A DNA stretch of 64,000 nucleotides, from contig NZ_AZSJ01000007.1 of the NCBI RefSeq assembly GCF_000516555.1, forward strand, positions 232,511-296,510, read 5' to 3'. Both the position numbers and the translations under genes were made by a program. The stretch comes from Afipia sp. P52-10. GTDB taxonomy: Bacteria > Pseudomonadota > Alphaproteobacteria > Rhizobiales > Xanthobacteraceae. The notes below the pieces were generated by a model. That model made no database searches, was not told where the DNA came from, and saw only the letters and a list, made by a program, of their open reading frames with translations. Of the stretch, positions 36,194 through 46,491 are shown one piece after another; the first letter of the stretch is position 1; each line of letters starts with the position of its first letter.

Positions 36194-36255
36194 GCCGCAG
36201 CCCTCCGAAAGGGGACTGCCGTTTTTGAACGGAGTGTTAGTTTCGTGAAATCCAT
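36190..36255 (-). CDS. Upstream small ORF coupled to the HerA-like gene
   Basis: A 21-codon frame (MDFTKLTLRSKTAVPFRRAA) ends with its TGA overlapping the HerA-like ATG (ATGA). It is basic and has no known relatives that I recognise. It may be a leader peptide or a small partner, or chance. Confidence 0.3.
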   Translation of the reverse strand: MDFTKLTLRSKTAVPFRRAAA

Positions 36256-36429
36256 GCGCGGTCCTCGTTCATCGGTGATGAACTGAGGCCAACAAAATCA
36301 AGGAGCATGCGCAGGCTGCGCATCAAGGCCATGGCATCTCTCCCTGGATTTCAATGTGCGCGTATATTCGCCAATTCGCGGGCTATGGCAACAACAGGGC
36401 CATAACCACAAACGGTGGCGCGAACGCGA

Positions 36430-36652
36430 TCATGCTTTCTTCAAGAACTCGGTACGCAGCACCAGCCCTTGACCTGCTTCGTGCTGCATTCGATCTCGGC
36501 CGGATCGCCGGTCAGGCGGATGTTCTTGACCAGCGTGCCGCGCTTCAGCGTCGTGCCGGCGCCCTGGGCCTTCAGATCCTTGATGAGGTGACGGAATCTC
36601 GTTCACGGAGCTGAGGGCCGTTGCCGTCCCGCACGATGACATCGTCTGACAT
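36430..36652 (-). pseudogene. PhnA/YjdM-like small protein gene, two frameshifts
   Basis: ATG 36652 starts MSDDVIVRDGNGPQLRERDS. The family sequence continues in a second frame as VTLIKDLKAQGAGTTLKRGT then LVKNIRLTGDPAEIECSTKQ, and in a third as GLVLRTEFLKKA, ending at 36430. This is the PhnA C-terminal SH3-like domain (V-T-x-I-K-D-L-K-V-K-G and K-R-G-T-x-V-K-N-I-R-L). Single bases are missing near 36588 (in CACC) and near 36466 (in AAGGGC). The ATG lies 4 bases after the rsmA stop with AGGTAGG upstream, so it was once the last gene of the rsmA operon. Confidence 0.72.
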
Positions 36653-36655
36653 GTC

Positions 36656-37525
36656 CTACCTTATGAGGTCTGATTGGTTTGAACGGAGGGAGACGAGTTG
36701 GCGGGCCATCGCGACGAAGCCGTCGATGCCGACGGTCTCCGCGCGGCGGGTCGGATCGATGCTGGCGGCCGCGGTCAGGCGTGCCGGATCGGTGCCGAGC
36801 GATTTCAGACTCTGGCGCAGCATCTTGCGGCGCTGGCCGAACGCGGCTTCGGTGACCCGCTCGAGCGCTGCGCGATCGCACGGCAGCGGTGCCGCGCGCG
36901 GGATCAGGCGCACCACCGACGAGGTGACTTTCGGCGGCGGCACGAAGGCGCCGGGCGGGACATCGAACATGATCTTCGCGTCGGTGCGCCAGCCCGCGAA
37001 CACGGCGAGGCGGCCGTAGGCTTCATCGCCGACGTCCGCGACGATCCGCTCGGCGACCTCGCGCTGGAACATCAGCACCATCGCGTCGTACCAGGGCGGC
37101 CACGGCTCGGCGCTGAGCCAGCCGGTCAGCAGCACGGTGGCGATGTTGTAGGGCAGGTTCGCGACGATCTTGGCGCGTTCGCCGTTCAGCAGCGGGCGCG
37201 GATCGAAGGTGAGCGCATCGGCGGAGATGATCTCCAGCCGCCCCGGATAATGCGCGGCGACTTCCTGCAAGGCGGCCACGGCGCGCTCGTCGCGCTCGAT
37301 GGCGATCACGCGCCGCGCGCCGAGCGCCAAGAGCGCACGGGTGAGGCCGCCGGGGCCGGGGCCGATCTCGATGATGGTGTGGGTGTCGAGGCTGCCAGCC
37401 GCCCGCGCGATTTTCGCCGTGAGATTGAGGTCGAGCAGGAAGTTCTGCCCGAGCGACTTGCGTGCCGACAGATCGTGCCGGCGGATCACCTCGCGCAGCG
37501 GCGGCAGATTGTCGATGGCGCTCAT
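36656..37525 (-). CDS. rsmA: 16S rRNA dimethyladenosine transferase RsmA (KsgA)
   Basis: RsmA dimethylates two adjacent adenines in the 3' terminal helix of 16S rRNA late in 30S assembly, using SAM. The 289-residue product has [11 protein letters not shown], the SAM motif [14 protein letters not shown], and the adenine-binding [11 protein letters not shown] near 130, plus [17 protein letters not shown]. Its ATG overlaps the pdxA stop (ATGA), as usual in the surA-pdxA-rsmA operon. Confidence 0.96.
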   Translation of the reverse strand: MSAIDNLPPLREVIRRHDLSARKSLGQNFLLDLNLTAKIARAAGSLDTHTIIEIGPGPGGLTRALLALGARRVIAIERDERAVAALQEVAAHYPGRLEIISADALTFDPRPLLNGERAKIVANLPYNIATVLLTGWLSAEPWPPWYDAMVLMFQREVAERIVADVGDEAYGRLAVFAGWRTDAKIMFDVPPGAFVPPPKVTSSVVRLIPRAAPLPCDRAALERVTEAAFGQRRKMLRQSLKSLGTDPARLTAAASIDPTRRAETVGIDGFVAMARQLVSLRSNQSDLIR

Positions 37526-38529
37526 GCCTGTGCCGCCGCCATCCGCGCCGCCAGATGCAGCGCTGCGACCAGGCTCGACGGCTTCGCGCGGCCGCTGCCG
37601 GCGATGTCGAATGCGGTGCCGTGATCGGGCGAGGTGCGGATGAAGGGCAGGCCGAGAGTGACGTTGACGCCGTCGTCGAAGGCCAGCGTCTTGATCGGGA
37701 TCAGCGCCTGATCGTGATACATGCAGATCGCGCAGTCGTAGGTTTTCCGCGCGGCTTCATGGAACATGGTATCGGCGGGCAGCGGGCCGCGCGCATCGAT
37801 GCCGGCGTTCTGTAGGTGGGCGACGGCGAGCGCGACGATATCGCGATCCTCGGTGCCCAGCGTGCCGTCTTCGCCGGCGTGCGGATTGAGCCCGCTGATG
37901 GCGAGCCTTGGCCTGGCAATGCCGAAGCGGCGCTTCAGATCGTTGTAGGCGATCGTCGCGGTTTCGATGATCTCGCGCGTCGACAGCCTGTCGATCGCAT
38001 CGCGTAGCGACAGGTGGATGGTGACGGGGATCACCGCCAGCGTCTGTGACCACAGCATCATCACCGGCCGCGGCGCGACCCCGCCGTCGGCGGCAAGCTC
38101 GGCGAGATATTCGGTGTGACCGGGGTGCCTGAAGCCCGCGCGATACAGCACGCTCTTGGCGATCGGGTTGGTGACGACCGCGGCGGCACGGCCTGCGCGC
38201 ACGTCATCAACGGCATGACGGATCGAAGCGATGCCGGCGGGCGCACTGGTGGCATCCGGACGGCCAGGCTTTGCGGTCGTGGTCGTCCCGGTCTCGATGA
38301 CGGGCAGGGTGCTCGCGAAAGCGCTGACGGCATCAGTGGCGCTGACGCGGGCGATGTCGACCGTCAGGCCCAGCGTCTGCGCGCGCTGCGCGAGGAAGCT
38401 CGCGTCGCCGGCGATATAGAACGGCGGCAGCGCCAGCTCGCGTCGCCGGCTCCAGGCCGTGAGCGCGATATCCGGGCCGATACCTGCCGGTTCGCCGAGG
38501 GTCAATGCAAGCGGTTTTACGTCCGTCAT
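37522..38529 (-). CDS. pdxA: 4-hydroxythreonine-4-phosphate dehydrogenase PdxA
   Basis: PdxA oxidises 4-phosphohydroxy-L-threonine in pyridoxal phosphate synthesis. The 335-residue product has [15 protein letters not shown] at the start, [13 protein letters not shown], and metal-binding histidines in [15 protein letters not shown] and the [16 protein letters not shown] segment. An in-frame ATG at 38547 adds six residues. I prefer 38529 ([14 protein letters not shown]) because family homology begins there, though no strong ribosome binding site is seen for either. It overlaps rsmA by 4 bases and follows the SurA-like gene by about 110 bases. Confidence 0.94.
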   Translation of the reverse strand: MTDVKPLALTLGEPAGIGPDIALTAWSRRRELALPPFYIAGDASFLAQRAQTLGLTVDIARVSATDAVSAFASTLPVIETGTTTTAKPGRPDATSAPAGIASIRHAVDDVRAGRAAAVVTNPIAKSVLYRAGFRHPGHTEYLAELAADGGVAPRPVMMLWSQTLAVIPVTIHLSLRDAIDRLSTREIIETATIAYNDLKRRFGIARPRLAISGLNPHAGEDGTLGTEDRDIVALAVAHLQNAGIDARGPLPADTMFHEAARKTYDCAICMYHDQALIPIKTLAFDDGVNVTLGLPFIRTSPDHGTAFDIAGSGRAKPSSLVAALHLAARMAAAQA

Positions 38530-38639
38530 CGCGGGAGACACTAGCATGGCGGCAAGCAGCCCGCGCGGCCGATCACGGGGGCAAGTCTTGCGGACAGCCG
38601 CGCCACGTTTGGCACGGACGGCGGCCCGGCCGCTGGGAT

Positions 38640-39596
38640 TTAGTTGCGATACTCGATCATCGACGAGCGGCGAGCTTCCTGCAGGTACTTCTTGGCTTGC
38701 GCCTCGTATTTCTGCGCGAACAGCTTCTCGCGGGCTTCGCGCTTTTGCGGCGTCTCGGTGGTTGGCGTGCGGCTGCAGAGCGCGACCATCTCGACGCCCT
38801 GGCGCGTCACCTCGGGTGGCGTCAACTGGCCGACCGGCGTCTTGTCCAGCATCTCGCGCAGGTTCGGCGGCAGGTCGGCGGAGGTCTTGATCACCACATC
38901 GCGGACGACGCCATCACGCATCGAGCGAAAGAAGCCTTCCGCCTGATCGCAGCTCTGGACACGCCCGCGCAGCGACTCCGCTTCACGTTTGCGCTGCTCG
39001 AAGGTGGATTGCGCGGCACCGCGCGGCACCAGCAGCACCACCGGCCGCATGCGATATTCGAAGCTGTCGCCAGCGCCCTTGGCATCGCCCTTCACCTCGA
39101 TCGCGGAGGCGATGTCCCTTTCACCGACCAGCAGGCTCTGCCCGTAGCGGCCACGCACGAGCTGCGACCAGACGTAGTCGGCCTTGATGCGCAGCTTCAG
39201 CGTTTCGGGACGGATACCGCGACCCTCGAGAACCTTGTTGAGCTGCTCGGTGTTGAGCCGCATGCGCGCGCCGGTCGCCGCGTATTGCGCCTCGACGTCG
39301 CTCGGCGTCATGTCGAGGTTGAACTTCTTGGCTTCCTTGATCTTCACCCGATCGTTGATCAGCTCCTCCATCGCCTCCTGGCGGCTCACCGCCTTGCCGC
39401 CGTTGGAAAGCTGCATCAGCTTGGCGCGTTGGTCGATATCGAAATTGGTGATCGGGTCGCCGTTGACGATGACGACCGCGTTCTGCGCGTGCGCCGGGCG
39501 ATCCGGAACCGTGGCGATCGCTCCGGACATCAGCACGAGCATCAGACTGAGACGCAGCGGGGACATCAGAGGTGCGAACATCCGCAAACCCATCAT
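38640..39596 (-). CDS. surA: SurA-like periplasmic chaperone/peptidyl-prolyl isomerase
   Basis: The protein has a signal peptide (about MSPLRLSLMLVLMSGAIA then A-H-A cleavage before QNAVVIVNG) and the SurA N-terminal domain: VVIVNGDPITNFDIDQRAKL, then MEELINDRVKIKEAKKFNLD. A parvulin-like region with GQLTPPEVTRQGVEMVALCS follows. It would help outer membrane proteins, including LptD, to fold. Start ATG 39596 gives about 318 residues; several Met codons nearby make the exact start uncertain. It has a single parvulin-type domain, fewer than E. coli SurA, as is common in alphaproteobacteria. It lies between lptD and pdxA. Confidence 0.88.
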   Translation of the reverse strand: MMGLRMFAPLMSPLRLSLMLVLMSGAIATVPDRPAHAQNAVVIVNGDPITNFDIDQRAKLMQLSNGGKAVSRQEAMEELINDRVKIKEAKKFNLDMTPSDVEAQYAATGARMRLNTEQLNKVLEGRGIRPETLKLRIKADYVWSQLVRGRYGQSLLVGERDIASAIEVKGDAKGAGDSFEYRMRPVVLLVPRGAAQSTFEQRKREAESLRGRVQSCDQAEGFFRSMRDGVVRDVVIKTSADLPPNLREMLDKTPVGQLTPPEVTRQGVEMVALCSRTPTTETPQKREAREKLFAQKYEAQAKKYLQEARRSSMIEYRN

Positions 39597-39770
39597 TGTT
39601 TCTGTAAGGCCGATCCTGAAACTCTCGATCCGGGGTCGAGCAAGGTCTTTAAACCCCAAATTCGTTGTCAGAGCGTGACCGGCAGGCAGAGCCTGCGAAC
39701 CATGCTCCTGCCGAGATTTCAACGATTAAACAACGGCAAAACCTCGGCAGCGCGACCGGAACCGCGCCGC

Positions 39771-42290
39771 TTAGAACAGTGAGGAACCGCTGGTCGATGA
39801 CGACGCTGACGTGTTCTGATTGAACGTTGTCGTACCGATCGTCCGCAGGCCGATCTGCAGCATCACGCGGTGGTTGGTGGTCGGGTTTCCGCTGTAGCCG
39901 TAGTCGGTAATATAATTCATGCCAAGCACGAAGCAGTCATCGACGTAACCGGCGCCGACGATGGTCTGGTTGACCTTGTCGGCATGCAGGTCATAGCGCA
40001 CGCCGCCGCTGACCACCCAGTTGCTGGCAAGCTTGAGCGAGGCCGTGGTGAGAACGCCCTCACGGCGCTCCAGGAAGCCGAGCTCCGGCTGCTTGTCGTA
40101 GTTGCCGTACAACAGGCTGACCGACCAGCGATCGAAGTTGGCCCGGGTCTCGAGTTCGAGCCGGCGCAGGTCGAACGTCGCCTCGTCGAGGCGCGTGCGG
40201 GCAGAGAAGGTCAGCAGGCTGTTGGGCTGATAGGAGACGCCGCCGACATAGTCGGAGCGCGGCTTGTCGAGGCCCGACCCGAGGCCGGTGTTGGTCAGAT
40301 CGCCGACAGCGTACGAATTCACGCCGAACAACTGGTAGGACTGGCCGAACGCGAAATTGATGAAGCCGCCGCGGTCGAACTGGGTCGTGCCGCGGATACC
40401 GACATTGGCGCGGCCGCCGCCCTCGGTGCGGTCCCACCCCGAGAACTTGTTGACGTTGAACAGGTTGGTTTCGTCGAACACCAGGCTCTGGGCGTCTTCG
40501 TTCGGCAGCCTGCCGATCATCTGTTCGTTTGGACGGATGATGACCTGCGCCACCGGCTCGATCACCTGGGTTCCCCACGGCTGAACGCTGATGAACGGGT
40601 AGCGATACTCGAAGCCGACGGCCGGCATGAAGCGGGCGGCAGTGGTGTCGCCGGTCGGCAGGTAGTTAGTCACGCCGAGCGCGTCGTTGACCTGGGCATG
40701 GTTGACGTCGCCGCGCACCTGGATGAACGGCGTCCAGATCTGACCGATCGAATCGGTGAACGAGCGCTTCCAGGTCGCCTCCGCCGAGAGGCGGGTGAAG
40801 TTGCCGGCGATGCCGCGCAGCAGACAGTTCGCGGGGGTTTTGACGGTCGGGTCCGCGGAGGTCGGCAGACACCAGCCCATCGACTGAGCGGTGGCAGTGA
40901 TCGGGTTGTACGAAATCGCCTCGCGGCTCAGGCTCGTGAAGTTGGCGCGATAGCTCAGTTCGCCGCCCAGGATCGGCCGGTTGAAGACGTTGGCATAGTC
41001 GATCACCGGGTGAACGATCGGAATCTGCCGCTGCACGTCGGCCTCGGAGAAGCCGTAGAAGTACATGCCGCGGGCATCGAAGAACGAGCGCGTGCCGACG
41101 CCGGTCAGGTACAGCTGCGACACGGCATCGGTCGGGATGGTGGAGAACACCGCCTGCGGTCGCCGGAAGGTGCCGAGCGAATAGTCCTGGAAGAATGTCC
41201 GGTCGGAGACCAGCGTGCCGTCCCAGCCCCACGACCAGCGGTCGTTGATGGCGAAGTCACCCTTCGTGGTGACGCCGCCGCGCCAATCCCGGTAGCCTGG
41301 CGTCGCCGGACCTTCGGTGCGCAGGAACTCGTCCTTATCGAGCTGACGGATGCCGTAGCCGCGAATCTCGTAGGAGCCGTTGATCATCCGCTGGCGGAAC
41401 TGGCCCTGCATCAGCACGCCCTGCTTGGTGGTAAAGCGGGGGGTCAGCGTCAGGTCGTAGTCCGGCGCGAGCGCGATGTAATACGGCGTCTGCAGGCCGA
41501 TGCCGTACTTCGTGTTCGACGAGGCAAGCGGCATTAGAAAGCCTGTCTTCCGCTTCACCGTCGGATCCGGCGAGTAGAAGTAGGGCATGTAGGCAAGGGG
41601 CACGCCGAAGAACTCCAGCCGCGCATCCTCGTAATAGAGCATCTTCTCGCCCTGATCGTGGATGATGCGCGCAGCCTTGATCTGCCACAGCGGCGGCTTC
41701 TTCGGATTGTCCTTACACGCGGCACAGGCGGTGTAGACGCCGTTCTGGAACACGGTGAAGTTGCCGCCGGAGCGGTCGGCGCGGGTCGCAGCCATCCGTG
41801 TCTGGTCGGCGGTGTCCATGCGCAGCGAATCAACGAAGCCGTCGCGATAATCGTCGCTGAGCTCGAGGTAATTCGCGTAGGTGATCTTGCCGTCCTTGTC
41901 CGTCATCCGGACATTGCCTTCGGCGGCGAGGCGCTTGGTCTTCTGGTTGTAGGTGACGCGGTCGGCTTCCAGCGTGGTGCCGTTGTAGAAGATCTGCACG
42001 CCGCCAACCGCCGACACCAGCGAATTGACGTTGTCGTAGTTCATCTCCTGCGCCTGCACGAGCATCTGCCCGTCATCGTTGCTACGGGTCTGCGGCGGCG
42101 GCGGCTTCGGAGCGGGCGGGTTGAACGTGTAGGTCTGCTGGGCGTGCGCGGGCGCAGCCGTCAGCAACGCCGCCGGCGCGAAGGCGGCCAGTGCAAGCGA
42201 CAGGTGTGCGACGGCACACGCGCAACGCATGATCATGCGGCGCCGAGTGACGCGAACAGACGTACGGCGGGTGGCGACTGGCGTCGTCAT
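39771..42290 (-). CDS. lptD: LPS assembly outer membrane protein LptD
   Basis: LptD is the outer membrane beta-barrel that inserts lipopolysaccharide into the outer leaflet with LptE. The 839-residue product has a twin-arginine-like basic start, a signal peptide ending A-H-A-Q, and a Pro-rich linker. An LptA-like periplasmic jellyroll follows (VQAQEMNYDNVNSLVSAVGG, then RLAAEGNVRMTDKDG). The long barrel has alternating strands to the end. Two Cys near CAACKDNPKKPP could form a disulphide. I chose ATG 42290, whose codon overlaps the lptG stop (TGATG-type). The frame extends to 42356 without homology. Confidence 0.95.
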   Translation of the reverse strand: MTTPVATRRTSVRVTRRRMIMRCACAVAHLSLALAAFAPAALLTAAPAHAQQTYTFNPPAPKPPPPQTRSNDDGQMLVQAQEMNYDNVNSLVSAVGGVQIFYNGTTLEADRVTYNQKTKRLAAEGNVRMTDKDGKITYANYLELSDDYRDGFVDSLRMDTADQTRMAATRADRSGGNFTVFQNGVYTACAACKDNPKKPPLWQIKAARIIHDQGEKMLYYEDARLEFFGVPLAYMPYFYSPDPTVKRKTGFLMPLASSNTKYGIGLQTPYYIALAPDYDLTLTPRFTTKQGVLMQGQFRQRMINGSYEIRGYGIRQLDKDEFLRTEGPATPGYRDWRGGVTTKGDFAINDRWSWGWDGTLVSDRTFFQDYSLGTFRRPQAVFSTIPTDAVSQLYLTGVGTRSFFDARGMYFYGFSEADVQRQIPIVHPVIDYANVFNRPILGGELSYRANFTSLSREAISYNPITATAQSMGWCLPTSADPTVKTPANCLLRGIAGNFTRLSAEATWKRSFTDSIGQIWTPFIQVRGDVNHAQVNDALGVTNYLPTGDTTAARFMPAVGFEYRYPFISVQPWGTQVIEPVAQVIIRPNEQMIGRLPNEDAQSLVFDETNLFNVNKFSGWDRTEGGGRANVGIRGTTQFDRGGFINFAFGQSYQLFGVNSYAVGDLTNTGLGSGLDKPRSDYVGGVSYQPNSLLTFSARTRLDEATFDLRRLELETRANFDRWSVSLLYGNYDKQPELGFLERREGVLTTASLKLASNWVVSGGVRYDLHADKVNQTIVGAGYVDDCFVLGMNYITDYGYSGNPTTNHRVMLQIGLRTIGTTTFNQNTSASSSTSGSSLF

Positions 42291-43375
42291 CAGCCGTCCT
42301 CCAGGTACAACAAGGCCAGCAAACCGACGAGGCTGCCAACCGCTACCGGCAACCACGCCGCAGTGATTGGATGCATCAACTCGGCCTTGCTCAGATCTTC
42401 AGTGACTTTCGACAGGACATAAAGCAGAAACCCCGCCGCGATGCCACTCAAAACCATCTTCTGGACACCGCCGAGGCGAAAGAATCTGAGGCTGACGGCC
42501 GAGGCCAGCATGACCATTGCGGCTAACAAGAACGGTCTGGACAGCAGTTTTTGATATTGCAGCCGGTAGCCCGCGGTCGACAGCCCCGAATTCTGCGACG
42601 AGGTGATGTAATCGGGCAACTCCCAGAACGACACGGATTCGGGGTTGGCGAAGCTTCCGCGCACCTGATCGGGGGTGAGATTCGTCTTGATTCGATGGGT
42701 GTCCTCCGCCAGCGGCGGGGCGTCGAAGGTGTAGCGACGCACACCCTTCAACAGCCAGTAACCATCTTCCAAGGTGGCCTCGCGCGCGTCCAGCCGCTCC
42801 TTGAATTTGTGCTGCGGATCGAACCGGAAGACGGTGAGGCCGGCGAGTGCGACACCGCGCCGCTGGCTGCTGGCGGCATTGATGATGGTCTGACCCTCGT
42901 TCGTGACCTGGTTGAGCCAGAAGCCGACCGCGTCCTGCATCATCTGCGTGCGATCGCCGAACAGCAGGGTTTCGTTCGCCTGGGCGCGTTCCTGCATCTC
43001 TGCCGACACCGGATTGTAGACCGTGGTGGCGATCACCCCGAGCACCAGCGCGCTGACCAGGGCAGGGGTCATGAATTGCCAAGCCGAAACCCCGGCGGCC
43101 CGCGCCACCACCAGTTCCAGCCGCCGCGACAAATTGAGGTAGCAGGACATCGCCGCCACCAGCACGCAGAACGGCATCAACCGCTCCAACAGCTGCGGCA
43201 CGCGAAACAGCGAGGTCTGCACCACGAGCCAGGTCGGCACGTCGATGCCGGACGTCTTACGGGTCAGTTCGATGTAGTCCACCAGCACGATCAGCACGAA
43301 CACGCCGGCGAACACGCCAAGCGCTGCACCGACGAACTTGCCGGCGAAGTAACGGGCCAAAGTGTTGGTGACCAT
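42290..43375 (-). CDS. lptG: LPS export ABC transporter permease LptG
   Basis: LptG pairs with LptF as the inner membrane permease of the LptB2FG complex that extracts LPS. The 361-residue protein has the family ends: three N-terminal membrane segments (FVGAALGVFAGVFVLIVLVD, then PQLLERLMPFCVLVAAMSC), a periplasmic jellyroll and three C-terminal segments with LSGIAAGFLLYVLSKVTEDL. It lies 13 bases after lptF and overlaps lptD. Confidence 0.94.
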   Translation of the reverse strand: MVTNTLARYFAGKFVGAALGVFAGVFVLIVLVDYIELTRKTSGIDVPTWLVVQTSLFRVPQLLERLMPFCVLVAAMSCYLNLSRRLELVVARAAGVSAWQFMTPALVSALVLGVIATTVYNPVSAEMQERAQANETLLFGDRTQMMQDAVGFWLNQVTNEGQTIINAASSQRRGVALAGLTVFRFDPQHKFKERLDAREATLEDGYWLLKGVRRYTFDAPPLAEDTHRIKTNLTPDQVRGSFANPESVSFWELPDYITSSQNSGLSTAGYRLQYQKLLSRPFLLAAMVMLASAVSLRFFRLGGVQKMVLSGIAAGFLLYVLSKVTEDLSKAELMHPITAAWLPVAVGSLVGLLALLYLEDG

Positions 43376-43388
43376 CGCGCCCTCCGCT

Positions 43389-44558
43389 CTACGAGGAGGC
43401 CGACGGCGTCAGCCGGCGCGACACGCGCTCGACGAGGCCGTTGATGGTGTCGAGCAGCACCGTCGGCGGCTCGAGCGTTTTGACGTTCAAGATCGCCCAG
43501 ATGCTGAACAGGAAGGTCGCCAGCAGCATCGCATATTGCAGCGGTGCCGCATAAGCCGAGTTCACCGCCATGACGGTGCAGGCAAATCCGGCCAGGCGCA
43601 GCGCGCCGACCGAAAGAATCGCATTGGTGATCGACAGGCTGCGGCTCTGGCGCGTGGTGCGCGGCGAGCCGAGGAAGGCGAAGGTCAGCGCCATGAACGC
43701 GAACGGATAGAGCGGTGAGGTCAGACGTTCGTGCAGTTCGGCGCGGAATTGCCCGGGAAACTGCTTGAACATCGGATCGTCGGGATCGGGATTGAACAGC
43801 TCCCACAGGTAGCGTTCGCGGATCGAATAGGTGACGGCGGACGAGACGTTACCGATCTTCGACATATCGAAGGCGTAGCGGTCGAACACGATCAGCGTCG
43901 GCTCGCGGCGGCCGGCTTGGAAGCGCTGCAGGTTGCCTTCGTCGAGAACGAGATAGGAGCCGCTCTCGTTTTTCAGCACGGTGCCGCGATCCGCAATGAT
44001 GGTGACGCGCTCGTTCGGATCGCGACGATCGTCGACGAAGATACCGACCAGGAGTCCGCCCGGCTGGCGATCGCGCACGCGCAGTGTCAGGTTGCGCTCG
44101 ACCTCGACGAACTTACCGGTCTGCAGCACGTTGGTCAGCACGTCGGCGGTGATCTCGCGCTGCCAGGCCTTCAGCCGGCGCAGTCCGTCAGGCGCGATGA
44201 AGGCTGAGGTCGCAAGGATCAGCAGCGACACGACGATGGTTACGTACAGGAACGGACGGAACAGCCGCCAGGGCTGCATGCCGGCGGCGTTCATGACGAT
44301 GATCTCGGAATCGGTGGAGAGCTTGTTCAGAGCGTAGGCCACCGCGATCACCAAAGCGATCGGCGCGATCACCAGCACGAGATAGGGGATCGCAAGTCCG
44401 GTCAGTCCGATGAAGACGAGCACGGTCTGGCCCTGGCTCGTCATCACGTCGATGCCGCGCAGCGCCTGCGTGATCCAAATCACGCCGGTCAGCGTCGTCA
44501 CGACGAGCACGAACGCCGCAAACGTCTGACGGAAGATATAGCTGTCGATCGACCCCAT
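43389..44558 (-). CDS. lptF: LPS export ABC transporter permease LptF
   Basis: The 389-residue partner of LptG starts [20 protein letters not shown] and has [20 protein letters not shown]. That coupling helix region, with the conserved E-I-x-x-x-x-A-x-G, contacts the LptB ATPase. A periplasmic domain and C-terminal membrane segments complete the family layout. It is the first gene of the minus-strand operon lptF-lptG-lptD-surA-pdxA-rsmA, divergent from pepA. Confidence 0.94.
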   Translation of the reverse strand: MGSIDSYIFRQTFAAFVLVVTTLTGVIWITQALRGIDVMTSQGQTVLVFIGLTGLAIPYLVLVIAPIALVIAVAYALNKLSTDSEIIVMNAAGMQPWRLFRPFLYVTIVVSLLILATSAFIAPDGLRRLKAWQREITADVLTNVLQTGKFVEVERNLTLRVRDRQPGGLLVGIFVDDRRDPNERVTIIADRGTVLKNESGSYLVLDEGNLQRFQAGRREPTLIVFDRYAFDMSKIGNVSSAVTYSIRERYLWELFNPDPDDPMFKQFPGQFRAELHERLTSPLYPFAFMALTFAFLGSPRTTRQSRSLSITNAILSVGALRLAGFACTVMAVNSAYAAPLQYAMLLATFLFSIWAILNVKTLEPPTVLLDTINGLVERVSRRLTPSASS

Positions 44559-44975
44559 CGGTCAGCGCAAGCCGTCCCCTTTGATGCCGCAGCAGATGAT
44601 GCAATCCCGTCCCCACGGGCGTTGCGGATAGCTGACGGCTCACCACCCCTCAAGCTTTACCATCCCATTGAGAGGTCAACAAAATGGCCTGTCGATGGCC
44701 ACCCCCTTGTCAGGCGCGATTGTTGGTTAATTGTGGCCTTCCGGGCACGACCATACCCCGTGTATGGCCGCTTCCGGCGCTTGGCAGCGGCTGTAGCCCC
44801 AGGCCATAGTGCGATGGTCGCCGGGCGCGGCACATCCTCTGAACGCCGATTCGGCTTCGCGGAATCGGATTCGTCGCATATCCTGTTGTTTGGGCATGAA
44901 CTTTCCCGAAAACCGGCCCCGGTTCGGACGTCGCGCCCGAAGGGTCGATTCCGGCCTCAAGCTCTGGAGGTTTTC
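44559..44975. other. Divergent promoter region between lptF and pepA
   Basis: These 417 bases should hold promoters for the envelope operon and pepA. The frame open from 44622 into pepA lacks protein character before 44976. I see no clear -35/-10 pair. A degenerate intergenic repeat lies at 44892-44928, and CTGGAGG forms the pepA ribosome binding site. Confidence 0.5.
44892..44928. repeat. Degenerate half copy of the GCATGATC-type intergenic element
   Basis: GGGCATGAACTTTCCCGAAA followed by ACCGGCCCCGG resembles the left half of the element at 3075. The right arm is not recognisable. Confidence 0.35.
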
Positions 44976-46472
44976 ATGTCCGATTCCATCACGATCGGCT
45001 TCGTTCCGCTCTCGGCCGCCGCCAAGAGTGTTCTGGTCCTGTTCACCGATGAATCCCTGAAATTTGGCTCGGCATCGGCAAAAATTCTTGGTGGAACCGC
45101 AGAGACCGTGAAGCGAGCGGCGTCGGCTGCCCGTTTCAAGGGCAAGGCCGGGGCGGCGCTCGATATTTTGGCGCCGGCTGGACTAAAGGCCGAACGGTTG
45201 ATCGTGATCGGCACCGGCAAGGCCGGGGCGCTGAAGGCCGAGGATTACATCAAGCTCGGCGGTCAGATTTCCGGACGGCTGAAGAACGCGCCAGCGGTCA
45301 CGGTGGTCGCCGAACTCGCAGGCGGCGCCTTCAAGCCCGCCGATGTCGCCGCGGTGGCGTCTGGCATCCGGCTGCGGGCTTATACCTTTGACCGCTACAA
45401 GACGAAGAAGAAGGATGACGACGATACGCCGAAGCTTGCCGTGTCGATCGCCGTTTCGGATGTCTCGGCGGCGAAGAAGGCGTTCGCACCGGTCGACCAG
45501 GTGACCGACGGTGTCATCGTCGCCCGCGATCTCGTCAACGAGCCGCCGAACGTTCTCTATCCGGAGGAGTTCGCCAAGCGCGCAGCACAACTGCGCAAGC
45601 TCGGCGTCCAGGTCGAGATCTTCGATAAGAAGGCGATGACCAAACTCGGCATGGGCGCGCTGCTTGGCGTGGCACAGGGCTCGGTGCGCGAGGGCCGCAT
45701 GGTCGTGATGCGCTGGAACGGCGGCAAGAAGGGCGACAAGCCGGTCGGTTTCGTCGGCAAGGGTGTCTGCTTCGACACTGGCGGCATCTCAATCAAACCC
45801 GCCGGCGGCATGGAGGAGATGAAGGGCGACATGGCGGGCGCGGCCTGCGTGGTCGGCCTGATGCACGCGCTCGCCGCACGTAAGGCGAAGGTGAACGCGA
45901 TCGGCGCCATCGGCCTGGTCGAGAATATGCCGGACGGGAACGCGCAGCGGCCCGGCGACATCGTCAAGACCATGTCGGGCCAGACCATCGAGATCATCAA
46001 TACCGATGCCGAAGGTCGGCTCGTGCTTGCCGACGTGCTCTATTACGTGGCGAAGACCTACAAGCCGCAATTCATGGTCGATCTTGCGACGCTGACCGGC
46101 GCGATCCTAGTTGCGCTCGGCACCGAGCATGCGGGCCTGTTCTCCAACAACGACGAGCTGTCGGAGCGGCTGCGGCTTGCAGGTCTCGCGACCGGCGAGA
46201 CCGTGTGGCGGATGCCGCTCGGTGCAGCCTACGACAAGCTGATCGATTCCAAGTTTGCGGACATGAAGAACACCGGTCCGCGCTACGGCGGCTCGATCAC
46301 TGCGGCCCAACTGTTGCAGCGCTTCGTCAATGAGACGCCGTGGGCGCATATCGATATCGCCGGCACTGGCATGGGCGCGCCGTCGAGCGACATCAACACG
46401 TCGTTCGGAACCGGTTACGGCGTGCGGCTGCTCGATCGGCTGGTGGCCGACTACTACGAAGCGAAGAAATGA
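44976..46472 (+). CDS. pepA: Leucyl aminopeptidase PepA (M17)
   Basis: This 498-residue zinc/manganese aminopeptidase removes N-terminal residues from peptides; some relatives also bind DNA. The catalytic domain has [20 protein letters not shown] (metal-binding Lys and Asp), MKGDMAGAA, and the M17 signature [12 protein letters not shown] near residue 347. [15 protein letters not shown] marks the domain entry. I chose ATG 44976 ([17 protein letters not shown]) with CTGGAGG upstream. holC follows 19 bases later, a conserved pair. Confidence 0.96.
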   Translation: MSDSITIGFVPLSAAAKSVLVLFTDESLKFGSASAKILGGTAETVKRAASAARFKGKAGAALDILAPAGLKAERLIVIGTGKAGALKAEDYIKLGGQISGRLKNAPAVTVVAELAGGAFKPADVAAVASGIRLRAYTFDRYKTKKKDDDDTPKLAVSIAVSDVSAAKKAFAPVDQVTDGVIVARDLVNEPPNVLYPEEFAKRAAQLRKLGVQVEIFDKKAMTKLGMGALLGVAQGSVREGRMVVMRWNGGKKGDKPVGFVGKGVCFDTGGISIKPAGGMEEMKGDMAGAACVVGLMHALAARKAKVNAIGAIGLVENMPDGNAQRPGDIVKTMSGQTIEIINTDAEGRLVLADVLYYVAKTYKPQFMVDLATLTGAILVALGTEHAGLFSNNDELSERLRLAGLATGETVWRMPLGAAYDKLIDSKFADMKNTGPRYGGSITAAQLLQRFVNETPWAHIDIAGTGMGAPSSDINTSFGTGYGVRLLDRLVADYYEAKK

Positions 46473-46491
46473 TCAGAGCGCGGCGGCGGCC

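Noticed and set aside
10900-36700. Flanking direct repeats or tRNA as an attachment site for the island
   Set aside because: I looked near both ends and found no convincing repeat and no tRNA-like sequence.
39870-41537. 555-codon plus-strand frame opposite lptD
   Set aside because: Low-complexity composition and full overlap with a well supported lptD gene.
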